From NCBI RefSeq assembly GCF_009755225.1, contig NZ_WQKZ01000007.1, forward strand, positions 99,565-163,564: a stretch of DNA of 64,000 nucleotides. The letters run 5' to 3'. The notes under the pieces are model-generated. The model searched no databases and was not told the DNA's origin. It worked only from the letters and a program-made list of their open reading frames with translations. Of the stretch, positions 1 to 9,251 are shown in pieces. Numbering within the stretch: the stretch's first letter is position 1; every line of letters starts with the position of its first letter. Position numbers and translations under genes: made by a program. The DNA is from Hymenobacter ginkgonis. Lineage in GTDB: Bacteria; Bacteroidota; Bacteroidia; Cytophagales; Hymenobacteraceae.

Positions 1-403
1 AAGCTAGACATAGCCAAGAAGAATTAATGCCTGGCAAAGGTGGAAGTAGCTTGTTAGGTGGATGTTATTGCACTATTATAAATTAAGTGAGGAAGAAATG
101 AAGGTGTTGTAGGCCGCGCTGTAGACTACTGAATGACACTCAGAAATGAGGCCGCTGGCTTCTTAAAAGTAACCTAACATTCCTGTAACAAGAGGGCGAT
201 ATAGTGCAGGTAATTTTGTGCCCATTAAGGATTTAATAGCAGTTTTCAGAGGAAATCCCCTACCTCAAGTACTCTGATAGCCATTGCTCTAACGGCTTGC
301 CTTTAGCCTCTGCATCGCACTGCTTAGCTGTAGACCCCGTCCAGCAACCTACCGCCTCTGCACCCCACTTTCTGTTTCCTTTTCCTTCCTGTTTACTTCT
401 TAT
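1..403. other. Non-coding leader region, nothing recognised
   Basis: No open frame with protein-like composition was found on either strand in these 403 bases. The sequence is less GC-rich than the coding regions that follow. It should contain the promoter of the TonB-dependent receptor at 404, but no convincing Bacteroidota -33/-7 pair could be assigned. Confidence 0.5.
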
Positions 404-3400
404 ATGAAGCAAAAACTTTTTACGCTACTGCTGCTCTTGTTGCTTACCGCCAGTGCCTATGCCCAGGTAACGACCAGTAGCCTGACGGGTCTGATTAAGG
501 ATGCCAAGGGAGAGCCCTCGATTGGGGCCACGATACGGGCCGTGCACACGCCAAGCGGCACCAGCTACGGGGTAGCCGCCAACGGCGAAGGGCGGTTCAC
601 TATCCAGAACATGCGGATTGGCGGCCCTTACACTGTCGAAATTAGCTTCGTAGGCGCTCGCTCCGAAACGCGCAGTGGCATTACGCTGCAGCTCGGCCAG
701 CCCTACGTGCTGAATGTGACCCTAGCGACGGAAGGCACTCAGTTGCAGGAAGTGACTGTGACGGCCACCAACCCGCGCTCGATTCTAAATTCCGACAAAA
801 CGGGCTCCATCACCGTTATTGACCGCAACGCGCTGCAGCGCCTGCCCTCCATCTCGCGCAACCTCAACGACTTCACGCGCCTCACGCCACAAGCCAGCGG
901 CCAGGCCATCGGGGGGGGTAGCAACCGCTCGAACTACTTCAGCGTCGACGGCTCCGACTTCAACAACAACTTCGGTATCGGCGGTAACCTGCCAGCCAAT
1001 GGCGCGCCCATCTCGCTCGATGCCATAGAGGAAATTTCCGTCAACATTACGCCCTACGACGTGCGCCAATCGGGCTTTACCGGGGCTGCCATCAATGCAG
1101 TGACCCGTGCGGGCACCAACGACTTTTCGGGCTCAGCCTACGTCTATTACCGCAACCAAAGCTACCAGGGTAGCCGGGTGGGCGACCAGAATGTGGTGCT
1201 ACAAGACCAACGCTTCTACCAGTACGGCGCCCGCCTGGGCGGCCCGATTATTAAGGATAAGCTGTTTTTCTTTGCCAACTACGAAACTGAGGAAAACCGC
1301 ACGCCCGGCCAGCAGCGCACGGCCGCCACGGCGAGTGCACCCTTCGGCAGCAGCACCAACGTGGCCCGACCCACGGCAGCCGAGTTGGATTCGTACGCGG
1401 CCTTTCTGCGCGACAAGTACGGCTACGACCCCGGTGCTTACCAGGGCTACAGCTTCGTGGCCCCGCGCACTAAAATCTTGGGTCGCCTGGACTGGAATAT
1501 TGCCCAAAACCACCACTTCAATGTGCGCTACAGCCAGGTAGAAGGCAAGAGCCCGAGCTTTCCGAGCACTTCGCGCAGCCCGTTTGGCGGCTACCGGTAC
1601 CCCAATCCTAATGGGTCTGGCACCTTCCTGGATGGCAGCGGCAACCGCCAGAATAATACAGCCTTGTTTTACGAGAATGCCAACTACTTCCAGGAATCTA
1701 ACTTCTACTCGCTGGCGGCCGAACTGAACTCCACCTTCGGCAGCCAAGGCAGCACCACCAACACCCTGCGCGGCACTTTCACCCGCCAGAACGACCCGCG
1801 TAGCTCGCCCAGCAGCACGCTGTTTCCCTTCGTGGACATTCTCAAGGATGGCACGCCGTTCACCTCGTTCGGTACCGAACCCTTTACCTATGGCAACCTG
1901 CGCGATGTGAAAATCTACTCCGTAAAGGACGATTTTACCTGGGTGCTGGGCCGTAACAACTTCACGGCTGGCTACCAGGGCGATTTTAGTGAAACTAAGA
2001 ACGGCTTCCAGCGCTTCGGCACGGGCTACTACACCTTTGCTTCGTGGGATGATTTTGCCAACAACAAGCTCCCCATCGACTTTGGAATTACTTATTCGCT
2101 CACACCCGGCTACGAGCAGGCTTTTCCGAGCTTCAAGTATCAGCAGCATTCGCTGTATTTGCAGGATGAGATGGCGGTGTCTGACCGCTTGCGTGTGACG
2201 GGCGGCTTGCGCGTCGACCTCACGCACTACGCTAACACACTCCGCTCGTTCCAGCAAGTGGCGAACCTGACTTTTGCCGGCGGTGAGAAAGTCGACGTGG
2301 CGGCCTTGCCTGGCAATCAGGTGCTGTACTCGCCGCGCTTAGGCTTCAACCTCGATGTGCTCGGCGACCGCAGCTTGCAGCTGCGCGGCGGCTCGGGCAT
2401 TTTTACGGGGCGCGTGCCCTACGTCTGGATTGTGAGCCAAGCCGGCGACGCGGGCACGCTGCAAGTCACGCAGACCTACGGTGCCTCGCAGGGCAGCAGC
2501 AACCCAACGGTGCCGGGCCCCTTTAACCCCGACCCGACGGCCTACCGTCCTACCGTGGCCCCGCAGCCCGGCTCGGTGATACCGAGCACTACCTCCTCGC
2601 TGGCTCAGAATTTTCGCTTCCCGCAAACCTGGAAGAGCAGCCTCGCCGTGGATGCTAAACTACCCTTCGGCGTGGTAGGTACCGTGGAGGCCATTGTGAA
2701 CCGCGATATTAACGCGGCGGTGTACAAGAACGCCAACTTAGTCGACCCGCAGGCGCTGGGCGTGAGCGGCTACCCCGATACTCGCCTCATTTACCCAAAT
2801 GCCAACAGCAATAAATTTATCAACCCGCTCACCACAGCCGGCCAGCCGGTAGCCAACGGAGCGGCTACCGGTACGGGCGCCTACAACACCATCGTGCTCG
2901 ACAACGCCTCGCGTGGCTACTACTTCTCGCTGACCGGCAAGCTCGATAAGCAATTCAGCAGCAACCTTTTTGGTTCGCTGGCCTACACCTACACCAACTC
3001 GAAAAACCTGTTTGACGGCGGCGGCGACCAGCCATTGTCGGCCTGGCAGGGTACAGCCACCGTCAACGGTTCTAATAACCTGGCCCTGGGCTACAACGGC
3101 AATACCCTACCACACCGCGTGATTGCCTCTCTCTCGTACCGCCAGGAGTACCTAGGCCATCTAGGCACCACCATCTCGCTCTACTACGAGGGGGCTACCC
3201 AGGGCCGCTACTCGTACGTATACTCGGCCGACTTCAACCGCGACGGGGCTAATGCCGACCTGATTTACATCCCAAAAGACGCTTCCGAAATCACCTTCGT
3301 GCCTGTGACGGTGGGTACTGGTACCGCAGCTGTTACCTATTCGGCCCAGCAACAGAGCGATGCGTTTTTTGCCTTCGTTGACCAAGACAAGTACCTGAGC

Positions 3401-3775
3401 AAGCACAAGGGGGAGTATGCTGAGCGCAACGGGGCGCAGTATCCGTGGCGCAACGAGGTTGACGTGAAGATTTTACAGGACATTTTTGCCAATGTGGGCG
3501 GCAAGCGTAATTCGCTGCAAGTGAGCCTCGACATTTTCAACTTCGGCAACCTGCTTAACAACAACTGGGGTAGGGTGCAGCAAACCACCTTCAACAACTT
3601 TCTGGAGCCCCAGAACGTGGCCAACCTGACCACGGCCGCTAGTGGCCCCAAGCCCACTTTCCGCCTTGGCCGCGACAACGTGACCAGCCAGCTGCTGAGC
3701 ACCACCTTCCGCAACGCGGTGAGCTTATCCTCGACTTACTACATGCAGTTGGGCCTGCGCTACACGTTCAACTAG
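404..3775 (+). CDS. TonB-dependent receptor, Oar-like with carboxypeptidase-regulatory N-terminal domain
   Basis: Outer-membrane active transporter or adhesin-like receptor of 1123 residues. A signal peptide occupies about residues 1-20 (MKQKLFTLLL...ASAYA). It is followed by a CarboxypepD_reg/CNA-B-like domain (about 22-115, with the LTGLIKDAKGEPSIGATI pattern), a plug domain (about 125-240) and a long beta-barrel ending in an aromatic-rich terminal strand (LGLRYTFN). The length and the absence of the SusC DLDEVVVTGY signature favour the Oar/OmpA-related TonB receptor group over SusC. No SusD partner follows, so it is not part of a glycan-uptake pair. The substrate is unknown. The ATG at 404 directly precedes the signal peptide. 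A hairpin with a T-run follows the stop. Confidence 0.93.
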   Translation: MKQKLFTLLLLLLLTASAYAQVTTSSLTGLIKDAKGEPSIGATIRAVHTPSGTSYGVAANGEGRFTIQNMRIGGPYTVEISFVGARSETRSGITLQLGQPYVLNVTLATEGTQLQEVTVTATNPRSILNSDKTGSITVIDRNALQRLPSISRNLNDFTRLTPQASGQAIGGGSNRSNYFSVDGSDFNNNFGIGGNLPANGAPISLDAIEEISVNITPYDVRQSGFTGAAINAVTRAGTNDFSGSAYVYYRNQSYQGSRVGDQNVVLQDQRFYQYGARLGGPIIKDKLFFFANYETEENRTPGQQRTAATASAPFGSSTNVARPTAAELDSYAAFLRDKYGYDPGAYQGYSFVAPRTKILGRLDWNIAQNHHFNVRYSQVEGKSPSFPSTSRSPFGGYRYPNPNGSGTFLDGSGNRQNNTALFYENANYFQESNFYSLAAELNSTFGSQGSTTNTLRGTFTRQNDPRSSPSSTLFPFVDILKDGTPFTSFGTEPFTYGNLRDVKIYSVKDDFTWVLGRNNFTAGYQGDFSETKNGFQRFGTGYYTFASWDDFANNKLPIDFGITYSLTPGYEQAFPSFKYQQHSLYLQDEMAVSDRLRVTGGLRVDLTHYANTLRSFQQVANLTFAGGEKVDVAALPGNQVLYSPRLGFNLDVLGDRSLQLRGGSGIFTGRVPYVWIVSQAGDAGTLQVTQTYGASQGSSNPTVPGPFNPDPTAYRPTVAPQPGSVIPSTTSSLAQNFRFPQTWKSSLAVDAKLPFGVVGTVEAIVNRDINAAVYKNANLVDPQALGVSGYPDTRLIYPNANSNKFINPLTTAGQPVANGAATGTGAYNTIVLDNASRGYYFSLTGKLDKQFSSNLFGSLAYTYTNSKNLFDGGGDQPLSAWQGTATVNGSNNLALGYNGNTLPHRVIASLSYRQEYLGHLGTTISLYYEGATQGRYSYVYSADFNRDGANADLIYIPKDASEITFVPVTVGTGTAAVTYSAQQQSDAFFAFVDQDKYLSKHKGEYAERNGAQYPWRNEVDVKILQDIFANVGGKRNSLQVSLDIFNFGNLLNNNWGRVQQTTFNNFLEPQNVANLTTAASGPKPTFRLGRDNVTSQLLSTTFRNAVSLSSTYYMQLGLRYTFN

Positions 3776-3793
3776 ATTCATCAGCTTTCCCGG

Positions 3794-3834
3794 AAGCCAG
3801 TCGTTCGCGCCGAGCGGCTGGCTTTCGCTTTTTT
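3794..3834 (+). terminator. Rho-independent terminator after the TonB receptor
   Basis: A hairpin with arms AAGCCAG and CTGGCTT is followed by a run of six T at 3829-3834. It lies 18 bases after the receptor stop codon. Confidence 0.75.
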
Positions 3835-3848
3835 CCTCCCCTTTCGCC

Positions 3849-4645
3849 ATGCAATTCGCGCTTATACTCCGTAAATATCTAGCCCTCGCGTGGCTAAGTC
3901 TCCTGCCCTTAGGCGTGCACGCCTGGGGGGTGGTGGGCCACCGCGCGGTGGCCCGCATTGCCGAAAATCACCTTACACCCAAGGCCCGGCGCGAGATAGC
4001 CGCCTTGCTCGGCACGGAGACGCTGCCGCTGGTAAGTACTTTTCCCGACGAAATCCGGCCTTATGCGGAGTACAAATATACTTCCCCTTGGCACTACATT
4101 AATACCGCGCCGGGGCTGAGTGGGGCGCAGTATACCGCCGCCATCACGGCCATGACCGAGCCCAATGCCTACGCCGCCTTGCAGCAAATGATGCAGCAGG
4201 TGAAGGACCCTGCCAAATCAAAGGAGGAACGGGTATTTGCGCTAAAATTTATCGTGCACATTGTCGGCGATATGCATCAGCCCCTGCACGCCAGCCAAAG
4301 CGGTGTGCAGGGCGGCAATCAGGTTGCGGTTAAACTTCAAGGCAAAGACTTAACCTGCATAGCCTTTGGGACAGCGCCCTCATCGATTACCAAGGCCTAA
4401 CTTACCTCGAGCTGGCTCAGGCCTGTGACCACGCCAGCGTTGCTCAAACTAAGCAGTGGCAGCATGATGCGGTCGCTACTTGGCTCTTCGAGTCGTATCA
4501 GCTTAGTGCGCCGCTCTATACTGAAGCGGCCCAGAACCCCGCGCTCGACTTCCGCTATTACCCCGCCCACGCGCCAATGCTGCAACAGCGACTACTGCAA
4601 GCCGGCATCCGCTTAGCCGGTATACTAAACCAGCTCTTTACCTAA
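3849..4645 (+). pseudogene. S1/P1 nuclease, frameshifted
   Basis: Zinc-dependent secreted nuclease of the S1/P1 family (single-stranded nucleic acid hydrolysis). A signal peptide ends at about residue 25 and exposes the conserved N-terminal Trp (AWGVVGHRAVARIA). The family motifs FPDEIR, WHYIN and FIVHIVGDMHQPLHA (zinc-ligand His/Asp) and GGNQ are all present. At about 4350 the frame shifts by one base: the first frame reads KDLTCIAFG and stops at 4400, while the shifted frame continues with the family sequence NLHSLWDSALIDYQG to a stop at 4643-4645. A single missing base explains everything, so this is either a very recent mutation or an assembly error. Confidence 0.85.
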
Positions 4646-4780
4646 GCCTTTTTGCTAGCCTAACCTCATTTTAGCGGGCAAACTGTTAAACCTCCCTCCC
4701 TTTTGGATGCACGATTTAAGTGCATCGCAGACGAGGTCAATTGCACAGATGTAGTCAGTGTGTTCAGGGCTTATGCAAAC

Positions 4781-4820
4781 ACTAGTATATTGGAGGCAAT
4801 TGCCTTGCTTTCATACTAGT
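4781..4820. repeat. Nested 40-bp palindrome
   Basis: The outer arms ACTAGTAT (4781-4788) and ATACTAGT (4813-4820) enclose the perfect 12-bp palindrome AGGCAATTGCCT (4794-4805), all around nearly the same centre. It lies between the broken nuclease and the small basic protein at 4873 and could be an operator or a weak terminator. Confidence 0.5.
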
Positions 4821-4872
4821 AAGCGGGCCAGGGCTCACCGCAACCTCCCCACTTTTTATCCATCTCACCCCC

Positions 4873-5367
4873 ATGAAAGCCCAACGAAAAGCCCTAGTAG
4901 AGGAACTCCTCCAAACGCTAGCCCCACATTTGACCAGCGTGTTGCCCACCAACCAGAAGCTAAGCAAAGGTCTTCAAAAAACGATTCATCAATTGGCCGA
5001 CCAGCTGTTACGAGCCCAACTCAAACAAAAGAAGCGGGCCGCGCAAGTAGTAAGTAATACGACCTTAGTTGCCCAGCAACTGACCCAAACCTTAACGGAG
5101 GCGCTAGATGCTCACTTGGATGCGCCAGAATACACCGGTCGCAAAGCCGCGCGAACTATCGCGGAGTCAGCTGAGGAATTAGCAGGTAAGCTGATAAAAA
5201 TCAGGCGCAAACAGGAGAAAAAAGATTCCCAAGACGAGGAGTTAGTCGACGTTGCCAATATCTCGGCTACCATAGCCCCTGCGCCGCCAGTCTTACCACA
5301 GCCAGTTGCACGGGCCAAACGACCATCGCCACGTTCACAACCTCAAAAACCAGCTACTAGCGGGTAG
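4873..5367 (+). CDS. Hypothetical helical basic protein
   Basis: A 164-residue hydrophilic protein without signal peptide or membrane segment. Residues 1-120 are predicted all-helical and rich in Lys, Gln, Ala and Leu (MKAQRKALVEELLQTLAPHL at the N-terminus; KIRRKQEKKDSQDEE near 115-130). The tail is disordered, with Pro, Ala and basic residues (PAPPVLPQPVARAKRP). The composition resembles nucleoid-associated or scaffold proteins, but no family signature was recognised and no function is assigned. The ATG at 4873 follows a short pyrimidine-rich leader. Its 3' end overlaps, on the opposite strand, the broken TonB-domain fragment, which places a rearrangement point next to it. Confidence 0.6.
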   Translation: MKAQRKALVEELLQTLAPHLTSVLPTNQKLSKGLQKTIHQLADQLLRAQLKQKKRAAQVVSNTTLVAQQLTQTLTEALDAHLDAPEYTGRKAARTIAESAEELAGKLIKIRRKQEKKDSQDEELVDVANISATIAPAPPVLPQPVARAKRPSPRSQPQKPATSG

Positions 5368-5673
5368 AGCTACTAAACGATATTGCTCGTCAACCGTGAA
5401 TTGCACGACTACCGCGCCAGAGAGTGCGCGTGGGCTAGCGGCGGCCGGGAGCTTAGTCTGGGTCGCCAGGTAATGATGCAGGGCCACGTTGCCGCCTGGA
5501 AAGGCTGGCATTACTTCCGCATAGCTCACTACCCACGGCGATGAGGAAGTTGGTTCAGCCCGCTGCGTAAAGGCGGCCATTTGCTGGGCTAGGCTTGCAT
5601 CAGGCAGCAGTATGCCGCCCGTCAGCAGCCCTAGGAGTCGTTTACGGGGAAGGATTGAATATAACACAGGCAA
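5335..5673 (-). pseudogene. TonB C-terminal domain protein, truncated
   Basis: This 112-residue frame has a signal-like N-terminus (LLGLLTGGILLPDASLAQ) followed by the beginning of a TonB C-terminal domain. The pattern YAEVMPAFPGGNVALHHYL...LSGAVVVQFTVDEQ matches the family layout of PGG, AL..YL, G.V.V.F.V. Homology stops at about 5381, in mid-domain, and the last residues are read through the end of the convergent gene at 4873-5367. An intact domain would have roughly 40 more residues (the catch strand), so this copy cannot be functional. Confidence 0.6.
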
Positions 5674-5940
5674 AGCTCAACTAGTCAGGTTGCGGCAATA
5701 CTACCCGCATTATATCTTTATGCAACAAGCAGGTCAGTAGCTCATTGGGCAAGATACAGCTACCATGCAGGGAGACTGTTTTGCTAGTTAATTACTGTAC
5801 AGACCACTTTCGCTTACGCATCAGGCCAGGCAAAAGCCTGCGCGTCTTTTCCACTTTTCCTAGTTGTTGCCTCGCATACTACTACGCCAGGGTAGGGCAG
5901 CGGAAGTATCCAGGCTACATTTACCGATGCTATAACGCGA

Positions 5941-6130
5941 AAATTCCTCGTTGGGAGTACTGCCCACCTAGCGATTACGACGAATGCGGGCCCGCCTAAT
6001 GATACGGGCAGCTATCTGCTTACCAGGGTGCCAGCCGGTGCGTACATCCTGGTATTTTTGTCGGAGTCGTACAAGACGATTACTTTCCCTGAAGTGCTGG
6101 TGGCGGCGGGCAAAAGAATGGTTGTCAACG
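5941..6130 (+). pseudogene. Fragment of a carboxypeptidase-regulatory-like domain
   Basis: A forward frame reads NDTGSYLLTRVPAGAYILVF and then SESYKTITFPEVLVAAGKRMVVN. This has the G.Y.L..VPAG.Y.LVF..S.YKT layout of beta-sandwich domains found at the start of Bacteroidota lipoproteins and receptors. There is no start codon in context, and after about 6130 the frame runs into antisense of the DUF3500 pseudogene. It is a scrap of a larger gene fused at a recombination point. Confidence 0.45.
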
Positions 6131-6189
6131 GCACACATAGCCGACTTGCTACCCCCGGCCGCGACCGACAACTCCAGCTGATGGCCTAT

Positions 6190-6888
6190 GCAGCACACTT
6201 GCTTACGACCCCCTATACGCAGCGGCTGATTGGTGGTCGAGTTCAGCGTAAACGTGGCAAACGGTTCAACGCCCCGGAAGGCTGGCGTGGCTCCGGTCAG
6301 CACCCCATCCTTGTAGGTGCTGTCGCAGGCCAAGTGGTGCCCGCCAAACTGAATTCCAAAGGTTCCGGTGGTGGCCGGCGTACCCAGAAAGGCGATGTAG
6401 TAGTTGGCCGCGCCGTAGGTCGAGCCGCCGCCGTTGGCCGCCAGGTACTCGTCGGCGTTGAGCAGCTGCTGAATCTCGTCCCAGCCCTCGTTGGCCCTGG
6501 TGCCCGAAATCTCCTTGATGAGGGCCTTGGCGTACTGCACCTGCACGGTCGTCATCGCGCCAAAGCTCAGCCCAACCCGTTTGTTAGTGCCCTGCACCAG
6601 GCCCTGCGGCAGGTTCGACTATTTTTTGGCGTCGCTCACCGCGTAGGTGCGCTGCAAGGTGGCCAGCTGCGTGCCATCGAGCTGCGCCTTGAAGGCATCG
6701 GCCAAGCAAAGCACCTTGGCTATGCCGGTGGCCGAGGTGCAGGCACTCACCGCAATCGGGTCAGGGTTCGAGTTGGTGCTGCTGGTCGTGGTGCCCGTAC
6801 TGGTAGTATCGTCCTTTTTGCAGGCCGTGAAAAAAGTGGTGGCCGAAACCGCTGCAGCGGTTAGTAGCATTCTTAAACTAGGCTGCAT
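6190..6888 (-). pseudogene. DUF3500 lipoprotein, in-frame stop and truncated
   Basis: Reading leftwards from the ATG at 6888, a lipoprotein signal (MLLTAAAVSATTFFTACKKD) precedes a DUF3500 domain. The codon at 6619-6621 is TAG within ...SDAKK*SNLPQGLV, where family members carry Trp (the intact paralogue at 21798 has AVWSNFPVS). The same frame continues through WDEIQQLLNADEYLAANGGG, YYIAFLGTP and FGIQFGGHHLACD to about 6190. There it is cut off and joined to the fragment at 5941-6130. It is a second, dead copy of the DUF3500 family in this window. Confidence 0.8.
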
Positions 6889-7014
6889 AAAAGCTGTGTT
6901 AGGTAGTAGCCGCCCAATTTTTGAGCGTAATTCAAAGGTTGCTTCGGCCCTGATTAGGTATGCTAGTGCAGTCGGCCAGCGGGAAATTTCCCTCGACCAA
7001 TTACCAAGCACCAC

Positions 7015-7328
7015 TTGCTCCTACTAGTGGGTAGCGCCCGCCAGTGAGCCCGACATTGATAGGATACCTCACCGGCGGGCTACCCCTATGCTGTGCCGGT
7101 TTTTTTTGGCCTAGCGCTACTAACTTGGCAGTACCCGCTGAAGCCATTGCTTGCCTGGTCACCCCGTGCTTCTCTCGGCTGCCCTAAACTTGTGTTGGGT
7201 TAGGGCCTGCCCCAGGAATAAAGCCGCGCTTTTTCCAGAAACTCTGCCCCATTAAACGTGGTTGGTGCGGCAACATTCCCCCCTAGTGCCGACCTAGGCA
7301 CGTCAACCGGCAGCCTACCTCCTTCCGC
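7015..7328. other. Intergenic region with inverted repeat at 7030-7083
   Basis: No gene was found. The imperfect inverted repeat GTAGCGCCCGCCAGTGAG / CTCACCGGCGGGCTAC at 7030-7083 could end transcription or be a relic. The rest should hold the promoter of the sigma-factor operon starting at 7329, but no promoter motif could be fixed. Confidence 0.5.
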
Positions 7329-8030
7329 ATGGCCAAATTCGATGATACCGCCCTTGACGCCCGCCTGACGCAGCTGCGCCAGACGGACCCGGCGGCCTTT
7401 ATCGAACAGCTGTTCAAGGCCTTTTATGCCCCGCTGGGGGCCGTGGTGTACCGCGTGGTGCCCGACCGGGCCGTGGTGGAAGATATTTTGCAAGACGTAT
7501 TTTTGCGCCTCTGGCAGGGCCTCGCCGACCTGCCGGCCATCGAGTCTTACCGGGCCTACCTCACCCGGATGGGCCTGAATGCCGCCATGCGCTACCAGCA
7601 GCGCAGCCAGCGCCAGGTGGCCTGGGACGACGCCCCGCCCACAACCACCCCGGTGGCCCCCGATGCCCTGGCCGACCTGCACGCCGCCGAAACCGCCGAC
7701 GCCGTGCAGGCGGCCCTGGCGCAGCTGCCGCCCCAGTGCCGGGTGGTATTCGAGCTGAGCCGCTACGAGGAAATGAGCTACCAGCAGATAGCCGAGGCTC
7801 TGGAGATTTCGCCTAAAACAGTAGAAAATCAGATGGGTAAAGCCCTGCGCATTCTGCGCCGCGAGCTGGCTGGAGTCTTGAAAAACCTATACTGGCTGCT
7901 GCTGCTGTATGTGGGGGTGATGAAGCCAGCCGCGTTCCTGCCGCCAGCTATTTCGAGCGCAACTGCTCAGCGCCTGACGACGAGCGCACCCGTTATTTTG
8001 CGGGTCCGCGTGGGGGTAGCGCGACCCTGA
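7329..8030 (+). CDS. ECF RNA polymerase sigma factor, FecI-like
   Basis: A 233-residue alternative sigma factor that directs RNA polymerase to envelope-stress or uptake genes. Region 2 spans about residues 27-60 (FYAPLGAVVYRVV...VVEDILQDVFLRLWQ), with the usual ED.LQ.VF..LW signature. Region 4 spans about 130-180 (LPPQCRVVFELSRYEEMSYQ, IAEALEISPKTVENQMGKAL), with the helix-turn-helix. The C-terminal tail of about 50 residues (LYWLLLLYVG...) is hydrophobic and unusual for the family. The FecR anti-sigma gene starts 45 bases downstream, so activity is most likely controlled by that partner. Confidence 0.92.
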   Translation: MAKFDDTALDARLTQLRQTDPAAFIEQLFKAFYAPLGAVVYRVVPDRAVVEDILQDVFLRLWQGLADLPAIESYRAYLTRMGLNAAMRYQQRSQRQVAWDDAPPTTTPVAPDALADLHAAETADAVQAALAQLPPQCRVVFELSRYEEMSYQQIAEALEISPKTVENQMGKALRILRRELAGVLKNLYWLLLLYVGVMKPAAFLPPAISSATAQRLTTSAPVILRVRVGVARP

Positions 8031-8075
8031 TGTATCCTATCCTCACGTGAGCGACTTAGCCGCCCCACATCCTCT

Positions 8076-9251
8076 ATGACGCAACGCTACGCTGACCCGG
8101 CCGATGCCCCCTGGGCGCTGCTGGCCCGCCATCTGGCCCACGAAGCCACGGCGGGCGAGCGGGCAGACCTGCGCGCCTGGGTGGAGGCAGACCCCAGCCA
8201 CCTGCAAATCCTGACCACCGTGACCCGCGCCTGGGAGCGGGCGGGCGAAGTGGCGGCCGGCCCCGTGCTTTTCTCTCCGGCCGATGTGGAGGCCGCTTGG
8301 CAGCGTTTACGGCCGGCACTGGCCGTTGCGCCCGCGCCTAGTGTAGTCGCGGCGGCTACCGTTGCCACGCCGAGCACGCCGGTGGCAAAGCAGTTGTGGC
8401 CGCTGCAACGGCGCGCCACCGCCCGCCGCTGGCAACTGGCCGCCGGGCTGGCGCTGCTACTGGGTACGGGCTACGCATTGGCCAGGACGTGGCTATTTAA
8501 ACCTCAAGAGCTTACGTTGACCTATGTCAGCGCGGATAACCGCCAGCTGATACGCCTGCCCGATGGCAGCACCGTGTGGCTCAATGCGCATTCGCGGCTG
8601 CGCTATGCAGGGGTAGGGCCGGCGCCGGCGCACGGCCTGCGCGCCGTGCAGCTGACGGGCGAAGCCTATTTTGAGGTAGCCCATAACCCTGCCCGCCCCT
8701 TCATTGTGAGCACCACCACGGCCCGCGTGCGCGTGACGGGCACGGCCTTCAACGTGCGTGCCTACGCGGCCGAAGACTCGGTGGAAGTGAGCGTGACCCA
8801 CGGTCAAGTGTGGCTCACCCACCTCTCTGCCCCCGATAGCGTGCAGCTACCGGCCGGTACCCGCGCCGCGTTGCACGCCACCGATGCGCCCGGCCGGGCG
8901 GCAGCCCGCCTCCAGCGCCAAGCCAGAGCCGACCCTAACTTCCGGGCTTGGCAAAACGACACGCTGCGCTTTGCCGATACGCCAGTGGCGCAGGTGGTGC
9001 GGACGCTGCAAGCCACCTTCGGCACCAGCGTGCAGCTCAGTACCCCGGCCTTGGGCCAGTGCCGGTTCACCGGCACGTTCGTGAAGCAGTCGCCGGCCCG
9101 GGTGCTGGCGGTGCTGGCCGCCGCCACAGCCAGCCGTCTCACCACGACGGGCAGCGGCGGCTATCAGCTGGAAGGGCTGGGCTGCGCCGCGCCCGTTTCC
9201 GTATCTCCTACGCCAGCAACGTCGGCCGCCTCTATTCCTATTCGTGAGTAA
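8076..9251 (+). CDS. FecR-type anti-sigma factor
   Basis: A 391-residue inner-membrane regulator. A cytoplasmic N-terminal region (about 1-120) with the WALLARHLAHEATAGERADL DUF4880-like pattern would bind the sigma factor. One transmembrane helix follows (about 127-145, WQLAAGLALLLGTGYALA). The periplasmic FecR domain (about 155-265) carries RLPDGSTVWLNAHSRLRY, GEAYFEVAHNPARPF and VTGTAFNVRAY. A DUF4974-like C-terminal domain (about 295-370) includes FADTPVAQVVRTLQATFG. It lies directly downstream of the sigma factor and overlaps the next gene by 8 bases. Confidence 0.93.
   Translation: MTQRYADPADAPWALLARHLAHEATAGERADLRAWVEADPSHLQILTTVTRAWERAGEVAAGPVLFSPADVEAAWQRLRPALAVAPAPSVVAAATVATPSTPVAKQLWPLQRRATARRWQLAAGLALLLGTGYALARTWLFKPQELTLTYVSADNRQLIRLPDGSTVWLNAHSRLRYAGVGPAPAHGLRAVQLTGEAYFEVAHNPARPFIVSTTTARVRVTGTAFNVRAYAAEDSVEVSVTHGQVWLTHLSAPDSVQLPAGTRAALHATDAPGRAAARLQRQARADPNFRAWQNDTLRFADTPVAQVVRTLQATFGTSVQLSTPALGQCRFTGTFVKQSPARVLAVLAAATASRLTTTGSGGYQLEGLGCAAPVSVSPTPATSAASIPIRE

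Noticed and set aside
1199..2257. 352-codon minus-strand frame
   Set aside because: It lies wholly antisense to the TonB receptor, has low-complexity Val/Ala/Arg composition and no family pattern. Long antisense frames are common in GC-rich DNA.
6028..6864. 278-codon plus-strand frame
   Set aside because: Only its beginning (to about 6130) is protein-like; the rest is antisense of the DUF3500 pseudogene.
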